Below are positions 46,421 to 57,285 of a stretch of DNA of 64,000 nt, one piece after another (the first letter of the stretch is position 1; every line of letters starts with the position of its first letter). This DNA is from Paramacrobiotus metropolitanus. Lineage: Eukaryota; Tardigrada; Eutardigrada; Parachela; Macrobiotidae. A program made the position numbers and the translations under genes. The notes below the pieces were generated by a model. That model was not told where the DNA came from. It did no database searches and saw nothing but the letters and a program-made list of their open reading frames with translations. The DNA lies in assembly GCF_019649055.1 (NCBI RefSeq), contig NW_026570316.1, positions 310,001 through 374,000 of the forward strand, written 5' to 3'.

Positions 46421-49380
46421 CTATACAATCTGTACATATCGTTTTGGGTTAATCACAGCCATAATATCCCGCCCATGACCACCAGAAACGCCGTCACGGG
46501 CAACGCGGTCGTACATGCAAAAATCTCGACCATACGATCGCAGACCTCCACCGGGTGGCGCTTGCAGAGCTTCTTCGAGGGTTTGCAGTTTGCCTGCCAG
46601 ATCACCTGCCGAGATTCTCTTATCGCTATCGAGCTGCAGGCAGCAGCGGGCCACGTCAGCAAGGACTGTATCACAAATATACGGAATATAACCGCTTTCC
46701 AGAAAACCCTTCCATGCCATGTAACCGAGCTGGCCGGCTCCAGCCGGCACAAAGTGATTCCTGTAGTGCAGTACGGGTTCTGCTCCGGTCATAGCGTTGC
46801 CGAAATCGACGAGGATGCAGCCTAAACTCCATATGTCTGAACTCCTCCCAATCAGTATGCTGGCTACAGCGGGATCGTTTTGCTCCATTCCTTTCGCAGC
46901 GAATTTCTTCAGGACTTCCGGTGCCATGTACCCGTCCGTACCGTAGCGCTGCGTAATATCCCTGGAGCATGTTTTGTTCGTTTCCATGCGAATGGACCCA
47001 TCTAAGTCGCAGATGACCAATCGTATCTCTCCGTCGGGAAGGATATGTAAAATTACATTCTGGGGCTTAAGGTCCCCGTTGATGATGTGCTGGGCGTGCA
47101 GGTGCTGCAAACCGCGGGCGATGTCCAGGGCAAAGTGGATGGCTTGCGCTTGGTCAAGTAGCTCTTTCCGTCCATGTAATCTCTCCAAGTACATGGCCAG
47201 ATCCCCGTCTGCAAAGACAACAATGACGTAATATTACATACCGAACACGGGATTGTTAATAAATGGAGGCGACCCGGTACAAGTCCGGGAATTTATTTTT
47301 TGCGTACAGCCGGTAAAGGTACAACGAGAAATACAGATTCATGGCCTTTAGGTTACACAAAGTTTCATAACACTGCCCTCACTCTTTACCTGTAACATGC
47401 ATTTTTTATTAACCTTTGGTAAAACGTAAATAAAGAACAACACGATTTTTATAACATGAAAACTTCATTAAACTTTTCTGCTCCTCCCATTGTTCCCAAA
47501 ACTGATGCTAGGTTTCCCCGTTGTATCTCCAGTGATAATCTCTGACGTAAAAATTCATGGGAACGGGTTTCGCCAGTATGGTGTTTCAGACGTTTGCCTG
47601 CATTTGGCATGACAGTAACGACTGTCATGCGCGTTAAATACTGTACAGAAGCGGTAGTACTGCATTTGCACAAGCTGGATTTTCAAATTAATGGGTTGCA
47701 TAAAGGAACAGGTAGTGCGCAATGAGCGCAATATTGGCGCTTAAAGTGATAGCCACTGCACTATATTTGGTCGAAACTACAAATTTAATAACTTCAGTCC
47801 TACAAAACAACTAGAAAATTGTAATTCAATAAATTTAAAACAAAAGAATAATTAAACGAATATAACTGTATCAATATTTGGCGTGCACTAAGTAATGCCA
47901 AAAGTTTGAAACGCCAATATATAGCGCGACGCGCCGTGGTATCGCATTTAGCGTAACCCAGAAATATGCATTTTTCGCTGTTTCTTTGCTCTACCCATTT
48001 GAAAGTTGAAACCCGGTAAAAATTGTACGGAGTAAAAATTCAATGTACGGTACCCGTCAATAGTGATTACTCACTTGATAGTAGTTAGTAAAATTTTTTG
48101 GATTTTTGATTGATTCGGTGATGACTGATCTCAAAAATTTACGCACAAAATTTAACTTTTACTTAAAATTTTCTTACAGTTTTATTAAAAAACGTACATA
48201 TGTAAACTTTTGAGATCAAGTATCAAAAAAATGAAAAATGCATTACGCACTTGTTGATTATCACTGATGGTGGATGTCTGAAAACTACGTACATCACTGC
48301 GTACATCGGTACGTACATGTACAGATACGTACATCAGTGCGCAGGTATAATATAATGTAAACGCTTTAGAAATTTTTGTTCAGCCATGACGTGGAAATCC
48401 ATACGGATGACTAGAGCATTACAGGGTAAGTATTGTATTTGTGGCAACTAATTTCTCTCTATATGTTTAATCTGCAAGAAATTACAGTAATCACCTGGCT
48501 TTCACATGACACAAAACCGTGTACTTGTTAGAACAATTTTGCATTTCCACTCTCATAAACACGTTTTTGCAAAGTTTATGACACTGTCTAATCAAATAAT
48601 CGATTTTTATGCGTGAAAACCATTTGCAGGAATAGATTCAATTTTTTATACATACGATGATTGTTAAGATGAATAAATTTCCTCAACAAAGTTTTTGATT
48701 TTAAAATATTTAATAGGTTTACACTATTTCAATATTTGACGTACATCAGCAATGCCGAATGCACGTACGTAACGCGTAAAGAGTGTGGCGTGGCGCGCTG
48801 TGATATGGAGCTTAGCGTAACCCTGAATCTGTGTTCCTCGCTGTACCTTTGCTCAACAAATAAATCACAGAGTACACTTCCCCTTAAAGGGTTTCACGCA
48901 GTATAACTGCAAAGTTAGTTAGCAAAATGTTTCCGCGATAATCCTGCAGAGGTTACTGAGGTTAACCAGACTTTAATTAAGCTAGATAAACCAATCAAAT
49001 TCTCCACAGAATTACATGCAAACAATGTACGTACCCGGGTAATAATCCATGGCGATCTTGATTGACACTCCTCCCAGATCGGCTTTGGCGATCCTCACTT
49101 GACGGTACGATATCAGGTTATCGTGCTTGATGGTTGGCAGCAGCGAATACTTCCGGCACAACTCGTCAAAATGCTCTGGCTGGGCGAAATATTCCCGAGG
49201 ATTGAAGAAAAACTCTTTAACAGCCACGAAGGCCTGCAGAGGACTGCCGGCATCGTCCAGTACTGCGGCTTTGTAAATGGAGCCGTTGCCGCCTGCACCA
49301 ATCCAGTCACTTGTTACGTACGTGAAGTTGAACAGAGATCCGAATATCACTGGGTTGGCATCCTTCTCATCTGCTTGCAT
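46421..49380 (-). CDS. Protein kinase-like protein 2 (NGD, DLD variant; 377 aa)
   Basis: Two minus-strand exons, 49380-49035 and 47208-46421, joined in phase 1 at the same point as in the other two paralogues. The glycine loop is GAGGNGSIY (28-36) and the lysine is in VAVK (K55). The catalytic loop reads INGDLKPQN, so HRD is NGD (159-161), and DFG is DLD (183-185). DIWSLGC follows the activation segment, which ends YMAPEV. The first ATG in frame (49380) is used; the frame is open a little further upstream. The product ends in a 45-residue tail. The -1 frame of that tail would encode a hydrophobic helix instead (see findings). The intron (47209-49034, 1.8 kb) contains a ~125-bp direct repeat. 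Confidence 0.85.
47871..47991. repeat. ~120-bp direct repeat, copy 1, in the kinase-like gene 2 intron
   Basis: It begins TCAATATTTGGCGTGCA and contains TTAGCGTAACCC and CGCTGT..CTTTGCTC, all matched in order at 48729-48854. The copies are diverged but have similar length. Confidence 0.65.
48729..48854. repeat. ~120-bp direct repeat, copy 2, in the kinase-like gene 2 intron
   Basis: It begins TCAATATTTGACGTACATC and contains CTTAGCGTAACCCTGAA and CGCTGTACCTTTGCTC. It pairs with 47871-47991. A CGTACAT-rich stretch lies between the copies at 48287-48345. Confidence 0.65.
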
Positions 49381-49747
49381 CGGCGGACGTATCACGCGGA
49401 GCAAATAACCACTAACCTACATTTCAAATGAAATTTTTAACATTCTGGATATTATAATCGTTTGAAAATCACGCCGGCCTTAACGCGTTTAAATGATTTG
49501 AAAGGGGAATGATATTTCTATTAAATTTAAACTTTAATTGATCTAATCCAGTTTACTCTGTTCTAATCTAATCAGTCTTTTAATTGTAATCAAAATTTAA
49601 TGTGAAGGAAAAGCAATTAATTATCAATAGTTTTAAACGAACGAGACATTAATGACGTTAACTGCTACGCAAAAAATCTCTGAAAGAAATGACTACGTCT
49701 TTCTTAAGCGATAAATTTATTTTAATTCAGGTAACTGCAAAAACCGC

Positions 49748-49852
49748 TTAAATGTGCTTGAATATCATTCGTAAGCTGACCGAGATCACGAGCTCCAGGA
49801 AAAAGGCAAGAATTGTTGCAACCACATAAATAACAAGTTTAATCGGCTCCAT
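49748..49852 (-). CDS. Possible small membrane-anchor exon (34 aa from its ATG)
   Basis: The minus-strand frame starting MEPIKLVIYVVATILAFFLE carries one strong transmembrane helix and ends shortly after. An acceptor-like GCTTCTTCAG lies about 36 nt upstream of the ATG in the same frame. It may be the last exon of a small gene extending toward 50100, where other hydrophobic frames exist, but the upstream joining is not certain. The rest of 49853-50737 shows only short frames and a 30-bp tandem duplication. Confidence 0.25.
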   Translation of the reverse strand: MEPIKLVIYVVATILAFFLELVISVSLRMIFKHI

Positions 49853-50420
49853 CACTGCGGACCGCGTAGACAGTGGATTCGACACCTGAAGAAGCTGAGG
49901 CCCCGGCACCTCGGCTCGGCACTTGCCGGAAAACGTTTATATGAAAAGGCTGCTTATAATAATGCAACTGCCAACAGATACGGTTACAACATCGCTTAGC
50001 ATGGAAACTTCTGAATTCAAAAGCTTCCACGCTAATTCAGTAGACTGCAATACAAAAAGGAGAAAGAATGCAAAAACACAACTGGACTGATACCGCAAAC
50101 AAGAGAAACGAAAACATAATTGCAGCAATTAAAATTATTCCAAGCGCGGCATAACGTGCGCTGCACTTTAGTTTGGTCTACGTGGCAGTCTGCATTTTGT
50201 TTTAATTTGATTTTATCACGATTTGCTGCCGCGGTGTTTGGCGATCAAGCAGGAAGATTAGCGCACTGCTTTAAGGACCGACGATCACCGACACTGCCAC
50301 TTGATTTTGCTTTATCCCCTAACAGTGCCGGCATAATGTAATAATACTTTCTTTAGTTTCAGTAAACCATCTAACCGAAGGTTAGACGCGCTATACCGCT
50401 CCAAAGAAGAGAAGTCCATC

Positions 50421-50480
50421 GGCGCTCAAGTTATCATCAAACTAGATCTAGGCGCTCAAATTATCATCAAACTAGATCAG
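50421..50480. repeat. Two tandem copies of a 30-bp unit
   Basis: GGCGCTCAAGTTATCATCAA and GGCGCTCAAATTATCATCAA begin the two adjacent units, each ending ACTAGATC plus two bases. This is a simple recent duplication. Confidence 0.95.
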
Positions 50481-50737
50481 CCGATGAAATGATTCATATT
50501 AAACATACTACTAATAGTGCCACCATGTGCTACATCAAACCAACGGAATGTACACGTAAACTAGAACGTGGCGCAAGGCGGCATATGGCATCCGTTGATA
50601 CCACCAGCTCGCGATTTTGTGTATATCATAATAGGTTTTTCGTAAAACGAGGGAAAATGGATAAATGTAGGAAAACTTTGATTGTCGGCTCGAATGCACA
50701 AGGCGGCAAAAGCGCTTTAACAGACCTTGCTTCTCAG

Positions 50738-51802
50738 TTTGGTTTTTAGAATACGCTACGGGATACTGCAGAACAACAGGAGACAGCTGCCAGTTTCAAT
50801 ATGGCAGCGCAGATTTTCTTGAAAAAGGCACGTTTGGCACGAGTTTCAAGGCAAAAATCACCGACCGGGGAAATTATACTGGAGACTCGACGGTAGCAGT
50901 TAAAGTATCCCATTTAGCTAAAGATCCCGAGAACGGATCTAAGCAGAAAAGGTGGGAGCAGCTGGGAAAACGCCTGGCTGAAATGGTGGAACTTAACCAT
51001 GAGCACGTGGCTAAATATCACCAAATAAAAACCACGCGGACGTTGGGAGGAGTATGCATCGAACTGATGACGGATTATTACGAAGGTTTGTTCGTAAACT
51101 GCAATACAGTCGAGACTTTTATCAACATCTTTCTATGTTGCAGGTGGTAATTTAGCATCCCTACTGAGGCGACAGTGGAAAGAGAATCTGGTGTGTGACA
51201 TGTCCACTGTGGCGCGTTGTGGAGGCGAAATCGCCGACGGACTCACTTACCTCCATGCACAGCAAATTGTCCATGGGAATTTAAAGCCGGAAAGTGTTTT
51301 TATTAAGCAGACAGAGAAATATCACAACAGACTCGGCAGTATGATCATTGGTGACCTGGACGATTCATCACTATGGATTTTCCGCTGCTCGAGGTCTTTG
51401 GACATTACACAGCAAGACATTGGGATGCGCTACATGTCACCGGAGATGCTAGTAAATGTATCCCGTTTTCCGAAACCCTGTCTCGAATTACAAACCGGTA
51501 GAAGGACCGATATCTGGAGTCTGGGCTGCATATTACTGGATCTAGCATGCGGCATTCCCCGAAGACAGATACAGAACGTTGCTGATATCATTAATGCTGA
51601 AGATATTTCCGTGTACTGTTATTTGACATTAATACTTAATGGGTATCTGCCACACGTGCCGCAATCAATCCCAGAAACTCTGGCTTCCTGCATTCGGAAA
51701 ACGTTATGCTTCAAAAGTACGGAAAGAATATCCGCCGCTGAACTGCGCGACCAACTGCAGTCCGTGAGTAGTCATCTGTCCGATAAAATCCCAGAGTTAT
51801 AA
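50738..51802 (+). CDS. Protein kinase-like protein 3, predicted pseudokinase (HGN, DLD)
   Basis: Two exons, 50738-51085 and 51144-51802, are joined in phase 1 at the conserved position across a 58-nt intron. Exon 1 has no upstream in-frame ATG, but it follows a good acceptor (CTTGCTTCTCAG), so a short leader exon with the start codon must lie upstream. Counting from the exon start, the glycine loop is EKGTFGTSF and the lysine is in VAVK (K55). The catalytic loop reads HGNLKPES (159-166): the catalytic Asp of HRD is Asn and the Mg-binding Asn is Ser. DFG is DLD. With the catalytic base replaced it should not transfer phosphate, although ATP binding is possible. DIWSLGC and MSPEM are kept. The reading frame is intact to TAA, which argues for retained function. 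Confidence 0.8.
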
Positions 51803-53402
51803 CCTTAATAATACCGGTTTCACGTTACTATCTTTCCAGCGCGTTTTTTCTTCCTTAGGCTGCGTTGATACCGGGTTGTGAATTAGCTTCACAGAATCCG
51901 CTGCAATCGCCAAGATCTTCACCGAAAGACTGTCTGTTGCTGGTAGGTCCAGCTGGACAGTAAATCCAACTTTGGTGCAGCCGGTTTATTGTCACACGAA
52001 GACCTCCTCGCAATGTCACAGTGATGACCTCTTACCAAGCGTGGCAACCAATAGCAGTTATTATTTACTGCATTATTTCGATGACGTTCATCGTCTCGTA
52101 GCAGAAAGGCAATACCAAGCACACATTAGTAACTAATTGCACATGCATCATAACTGAATTGAAATTAATACTGTACATGTTTTACATGTACAGCGATGTG
52201 CTGTATAATTTTGTTTTTTTAATGCCTTAATTTCAAGTTTCAGATTTCAGATTTCAGTAAGATTTTAAATTCTAAATTCAGATTTCAAAGTAGCTGGCGT
52301 CAAAATATACTGTCGATTATTATTATTTGTATCATTATTATTATTGCCTGAATTGTGGTGCTGAAACGGTCCTTCGTAAACTGTCTTTTATAACTGTTAG
52401 CTGAACTGTCTTTATAAAGTATATTGCGTTACCGACGAAGCGCGATATGCGGTAAAGGAATGCCAGACCGTCAGGTCGCAGGTGTATTGCGACGGCCAGT
52501 CCTGGTGGCTGCTCTTACCGACGGTTTGACAAACCGTAGCGTCTGCTAGTTTCATCTTGTGCAATTGGGTGGGCGGTGGCATATGTGGGTACCTAAGAAG
52601 CCTACCAAAGTTTTTCTCGTATCCCTTCGCCTGTTTTCTGTCTCTATTCTATTTATTGCAGTAGTTGCCTATCGTGGGTCTCTGTGTCTATAGTTTTTCA
52701 TATTAAATCGTTAGTGTTTTCTTCTTTGAGAGAGCGACGCTACGTTGTGCGACGATGCTAAATGATAAACCCAATTAAATTAAAACACTAAAAAACACTA
52801 AAAATTAATACGTATTTTAAAATATGCGGTGTAGCACAATATCTGGGTGATTAGAGGTTCGCAGTTAAAAATCCGCCGACAGTGTGGAAAGTGCATACCG
52901 ATACTTGCTGAGTAAAATTCCATGACAGTTCTTAATATGGGCACGATTCGGTGTTTATTATTTTGACATTTAACATCATCTAGGTTAACAGTCGTGTTAA
53001 TTCACGGAATAACTGCTTGCGGGGAATCTGCAAGATATCTGAACGAAGATTGCAGTTTTCGAAACCAAAAATACCGATTTAGGTGTTTTTGTCACCGACA
53101 TACAGCAGCCTTACGAAAATGGCGTGCGTAGTTAAAAATTGGATTTTCTTTAATATTCCTGCACCTAATAATTATATTTCCAGTTATAAAAGTAGACTAA
53201 GTGAAGCATAATTAAGAATATACGCAAAATAACTCCCAAACAAGAACCCCTTACAAAACACGAGTCGGTCAAAATGGCTCGACGTTTGCATTTGAAACAA
53301 ACAAGGTTTGCATTGCAAAAACAATATCTGTCGGACTGCCACCACAAGCTAAGACATTTTGCCGCAACCAAAGGCAAAAGATAAAAGGAAACGACCAAAT
53401 CG
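51803..53402. other. Intergenic between kinase-like gene 3 and TMEM151-like gene A
   Basis: No gene is supported. The region includes a short imperfect AGATTTCAG repeat near 52240-52290. Otherwise I see nothing beyond the likely 3' UTRs of the two flanking genes, which converge here. Confidence 0.5.
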
Positions 53403-54950
53403 TTACTGCGCTATCCCTAACTTCTTCACATAAAGATACTGAATCCGTGCTGACTGCATTTTAATCATAAAACTAAACGGCAGCTCCATTAGCAAGAACA
53501 CCGCCAGGACATACCAGTGAGTCTCTAAAAGAAGGTTTCGAATCTGTCGTGGAGACTAGCACAGCCGGTTCATACCCGACGATGTCAAATGTCTCCGTTA
53601 AATTATGATGCGCATCCCTCCACCGATTGGCTAGCACAAAGCCGTCGCGTTGCCGTTCAAACGCTTCCCGCGTCGGGCCATCCGAGAGGACAAACTGCTT
53701 GGAGAACTTAATTCGCGTCTGCTTGAAGATCCCGATGGTATCCAGTTGGCGAGGATCCGAGACATCGTCCCAGTAGGAGAACTGGAAATGCAGCTGACCG
53801 GTCCAGGTGGTCACTTTGACGGTGTAGGTTTCGGTGCGGGTGCTGCGACTCGTGCCGGTACCGGTGGTTACCGTCCGAGTGCGTGTCTCGTAGTGGTAGC
53901 ATTCCATGCGCCACAACACGGAAGGTTCGCCTACAGCGAAGGAAAGGATATCTGAGTTAACAGACTTGAATGAACTTAAAAGCAGAAAGCTTGTAATACT
54001 GTACTGTATTGTCGAGTCAACTTGCCACCTTTTTTTACAGTGAGTCGTATCCGATTAGCATACAATTACACGGGCATTACAAATTCTACTATGTAAATGT
54101 AAATTTGGGCTATTCTGGGTTTTTGTCGAAACGTTGGAACCGCCGGACCATTCGAACGGCAACATATAATACAATCGAGGTCATATACATATAGACTGTT
54201 TCGATTTTTGAATAAAAATAAAGCAGCGATGTATAGCGGAAATTGGACTAGAACTATCCTAAACTATACTGTTAAAGCATTTTTGAACACCACTTGCTTA
54301 TACATAACGCAATAATATGTTATAGAATTTATTGCAGCGTTTGTGCGGCGAATATGACAAAATTTACGCGTACCTGCTCGAACGCTGTCCACGTGACCGT
54401 TAATGTCGGTCACCATAACCGAATTTGTGAGAAACTTCATGTTTGAATTGTAACAGAACGTTTCGATTAAATACAGTAGGTAAAACACTCCGAATAAAAT
54501 CCCCCCGGTGACGCCCGCCCATGGAATGTCGTATTCGTAAAAGTGCAGCATCAGAAAAACTATACCGGCAATGTTACCCAGAAAGACCAAGATTCTCCAG
54601 TACGTAATACATTTCCCGAACATCTCGTCACACGCAGCACTCGGATCTTGCCATTCCCGGGCATCCTCGGGATGACTGGCAAAGGGACGCTCTTGGCGCA
54701 CGACATCTTCATACAGTGGCGGCAGTGGCAGATCTACCGCGCCTGGAACACCACCGGGCGGAGATCCATCTTGATACTGAGAAATACGGGGTTTGGTCTC
54801 GGTGACTTCCTGGTATGACGGAGGCTGGTCATAGTGAGCGGTACGATGTGGATTAGACGTGTCCGAATCAGCATCTTCGTCGTCATCATAAAAATGTCGA
54901 GGATCAATGTCAATGTGGACGGAATCAGTAGCTGCGCGAGAAGCAGACAT
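53403..54950 (-). CDS. TMEM151-like membrane protein A, with a frame break near the C-terminus
   Basis: Exon 1 is 54950-54374 and exon 2 is 53930 downward, joined in phase 1. The ATG at 54950 is the first after an in-frame TGA. The acidic N-terminus has PPSY (43-46) and PPLY (77-80). Two membrane helices follow (about 117-137 and 143-163) and then ETFCYNSNMKFL. Exon 2 has YHYETRTRTVTTGTGT and TRIKFSKQFVL, as in the TMEM151 family. In the main frame translation stops at 53473 with a non-conserved end. In the +1 frame from about 53540 a conserved last helix (YVLAVFLLMELPFSFMIKMQ) and VKKLGIAQ continue to TAA at 53403, matching gene B. One extra base in an AAA run near 53540 would account for this. 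The function of TMEM151 proteins is poorly known. A frameshifting allele, sequence error or decay are all possible. Confidence 0.8.
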
Positions 54951-55076
54951 CAATGTTTTTGGAATAAAACTATCCAACGAGTGACCGACTGGGCTTTTAT
55001 TACCACCGTTGTCGTAAAGGTGCACTCAGCCACTCACCTCTTGTACATACATAAGCCTAAATAAGCAGCACGCTTA

Positions 55077-55084
55077 TGACGTCA
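55077..55084. promoter_or_regulatory. Perfect CRE-type site (TGACGTCA) upstream of TMEM151-like gene A
   Basis: The palindromic CREB/ATF consensus lies about 130 bp upstream of the gene A start codon. It is a single motif match. Confidence 0.35.
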
Positions 55085-55914
55085 ACGACTTTAGGTTCTC
55101 AGGATTATTGAATGCGTGACGAATCTGTTCGTAGTCAATGACATACGAAGTACGATGATTTCATATACGCACACGCTCATATGAGATCATCGATGAGTAA
55201 GAAACAGTGAACAGACTATTACTCTAGAGTGACTCCGGTATGTTGGTATTACGAGAAAATTGACGCGCGATCCGCTTTTTTTGCTGGGAATATGGGATAC
55301 TTGTACCTACATGTAGATTGAATTAAAGTGATTACAGCCGTATATTTAACGGCAGTGCAGACAGTGTACAAGTGTGCTGCATTCAAAAAATTCAAGTCTG
55401 AATAATTTTTTGCTAACAGCAGCACGAACAGTTAGTGGCAGACAGCCGACTCCGAATGATTGGAAATCGATACTTTATAATTTTAACAGACATCGACGTG
55501 CAGTGTCTACCGTACTTTTTGCTGTCTGCAGCAATTTCAGCGCCGGTAGTGTGTCCTGACTGTTCTCACAATCAGTAGTGTGTGCTGACGGCATAAAGCT
55601 GTTTGAGTCAAGAATATCTGACTAAATGAACGTCATTACGTTTTATATACACTGCGTGGACAATCTCTCGATTGTGTAGCGGCAGGTACGGGATAAGAAA
55701 GAGGAATACTGGGATTTAAAATAATTTCGGATTTGTGTATATAAAAGGAATAATAATAGTAGGGGAAACAATTTTGTGAGTGTATGAAGGATATGAGAGG
55801 TTGTGGGTGTTTCTTTACTACAGTTGAGACCTTGAAAATTGCGCGTTTAGTCTGTAACTTTCCATAGGTTTACACAGTCATTTTGGTGGTAGTAATTTGT
55901 GTAGTAGTAATTTG

Positions 55915-57285
55915 TGTAGTTAAGAAAGTTGATTGCTTAATGGAGCGAACTATTATGTTTTGCACTGATAGTCTTGGATGTGTAGTAACAGGTGGTTTGT
56001 ATATGGGATGTAGGCTGGGACGTACATTAAAAGGTTGTTCGAGAGAATGTTTGGTTTAATTGGTTTGTTGACTGGATTTTTTGAGTTCGGTGGGTATATT
56101 AAAAGTTGAGGAACGTTGTGTTTGAGTTATTATGGATTTGACGAAGTATATGCAGTGAGGAGAATGTTTTTCTTGTTGGTTATTTTCTGGTGGCCGGTTT
56201 AGATTTTCGGAAGCGTACTGATTCAGGTTGTTGTGTTTTGTTTGGCTTTGGTCTTTTTAGGTTGAGTATAGTTTAGTAAGTTTGCTTTCATAGATAGTTT
56301 CTTTCAAGTATTGTTTTTTTTTAATAAAATAAGGGAAACTGGTTGTGATCGCAAGAAATACATGCGTGAGTATGTGCGTGATTATAGAAAAAAACCGCAA
56401 AACGGAAACTGATGGTAATTGTAGCAAGGAAGATAATGAAGTAGTGATGATGTTAGACATGAAAATGTGAAGTTAAAAAACAAAAATGTAAACTTAACAG
56501 GGTCAGCAAAACACAACAATTCAGGACAAAATCGTAAAGTAATGCTTAAGAAAAGATCCGGACAACCGTTACACATTACCATACTCCGCAAATGTCGTTT
56601 AGCACGTTCCCTTTACAAAAATTGTCCAATAATTGTCCAAAAATTCTCCAACAATTTTTTCCAAACATACCAGAAAACGCACCACCTTTAGTATTCCGAT
56701 TACATTTTTGTTTTTTAACTTTTACATTCTCATATCTAACATCATCACTACTTCGCACATTATCCTCCCTGCTACAATTACCATCAGTTTCGATTTTGCA
56801 TTTCTTTCTATAATCACGCACATACTCACGCATGTATTTCTTACGATCACAACCACCTTCCATTATTTTATAAAAAAAAGAATTCTTAAACGAAAATACT
56901 GTATGAAAGAAAACTTACTAAACTATACTCAACCTAAAAAGACTTACCAAAGCCAAACAAAAGACAGCAACCTGAATCAGTAAGTATCCACAAATCCACA
57001 CCGGCCACCAAAAATAGCCAACAAGAAAAACATTTTGCTCACTCCATATACTTCGTCCACTCCATAATAACTCAAACACAAGATTCCTCAACTTCTTATA
57101 TACCTACCGAACTCAAAACATCCAGTCAACAAACAAATTAAACTATACATTTTCTCGAACAACCTTTTAATTTTCCTACCAACCTACTTCCCATATACAA
57201 ACCACCTGTTCCTACACATCCAAGACTATCAGAGCAAAACATAATAGTCTGCTCCATTAAGCAATCAACTTTCTCGAAATTTCTT
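55915..57285. mobile_element. Long imperfect inverted repeat (~580-bp arms), strand-asymmetric
   Basis: The left arm (about 55915-56485) and right arm (about 56690-57285) are inverted copies, about 85% alike by eye, around a ~200-bp spacer. For example GTTGATTGCTTAATGGAGC at 55928 pairs with GCTCCATTAAGCAATCAAC near 57260. The left arm is poor in C on the plus strand and the right arm is poor in G. Each arm carries, reading toward the spacer, a frame with KKYMREYVRDYRKK; in the right arm this belongs to an open frame of 95 residues (56863-56576, minus). The arrangement suggests a foldback transposon or two head-to-head copies. Flanks 55085-55914 and 57286-57589 hold no gene. Confidence 0.8.

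Noticed and set aside
53523-53573. A 51-nt intron (GTATGA to TTTTAG) to explain the frame break in TMEM151-like gene A
   Set aside because: 51 is a multiple of three, so removing it does not bring the conserved last helix into frame.
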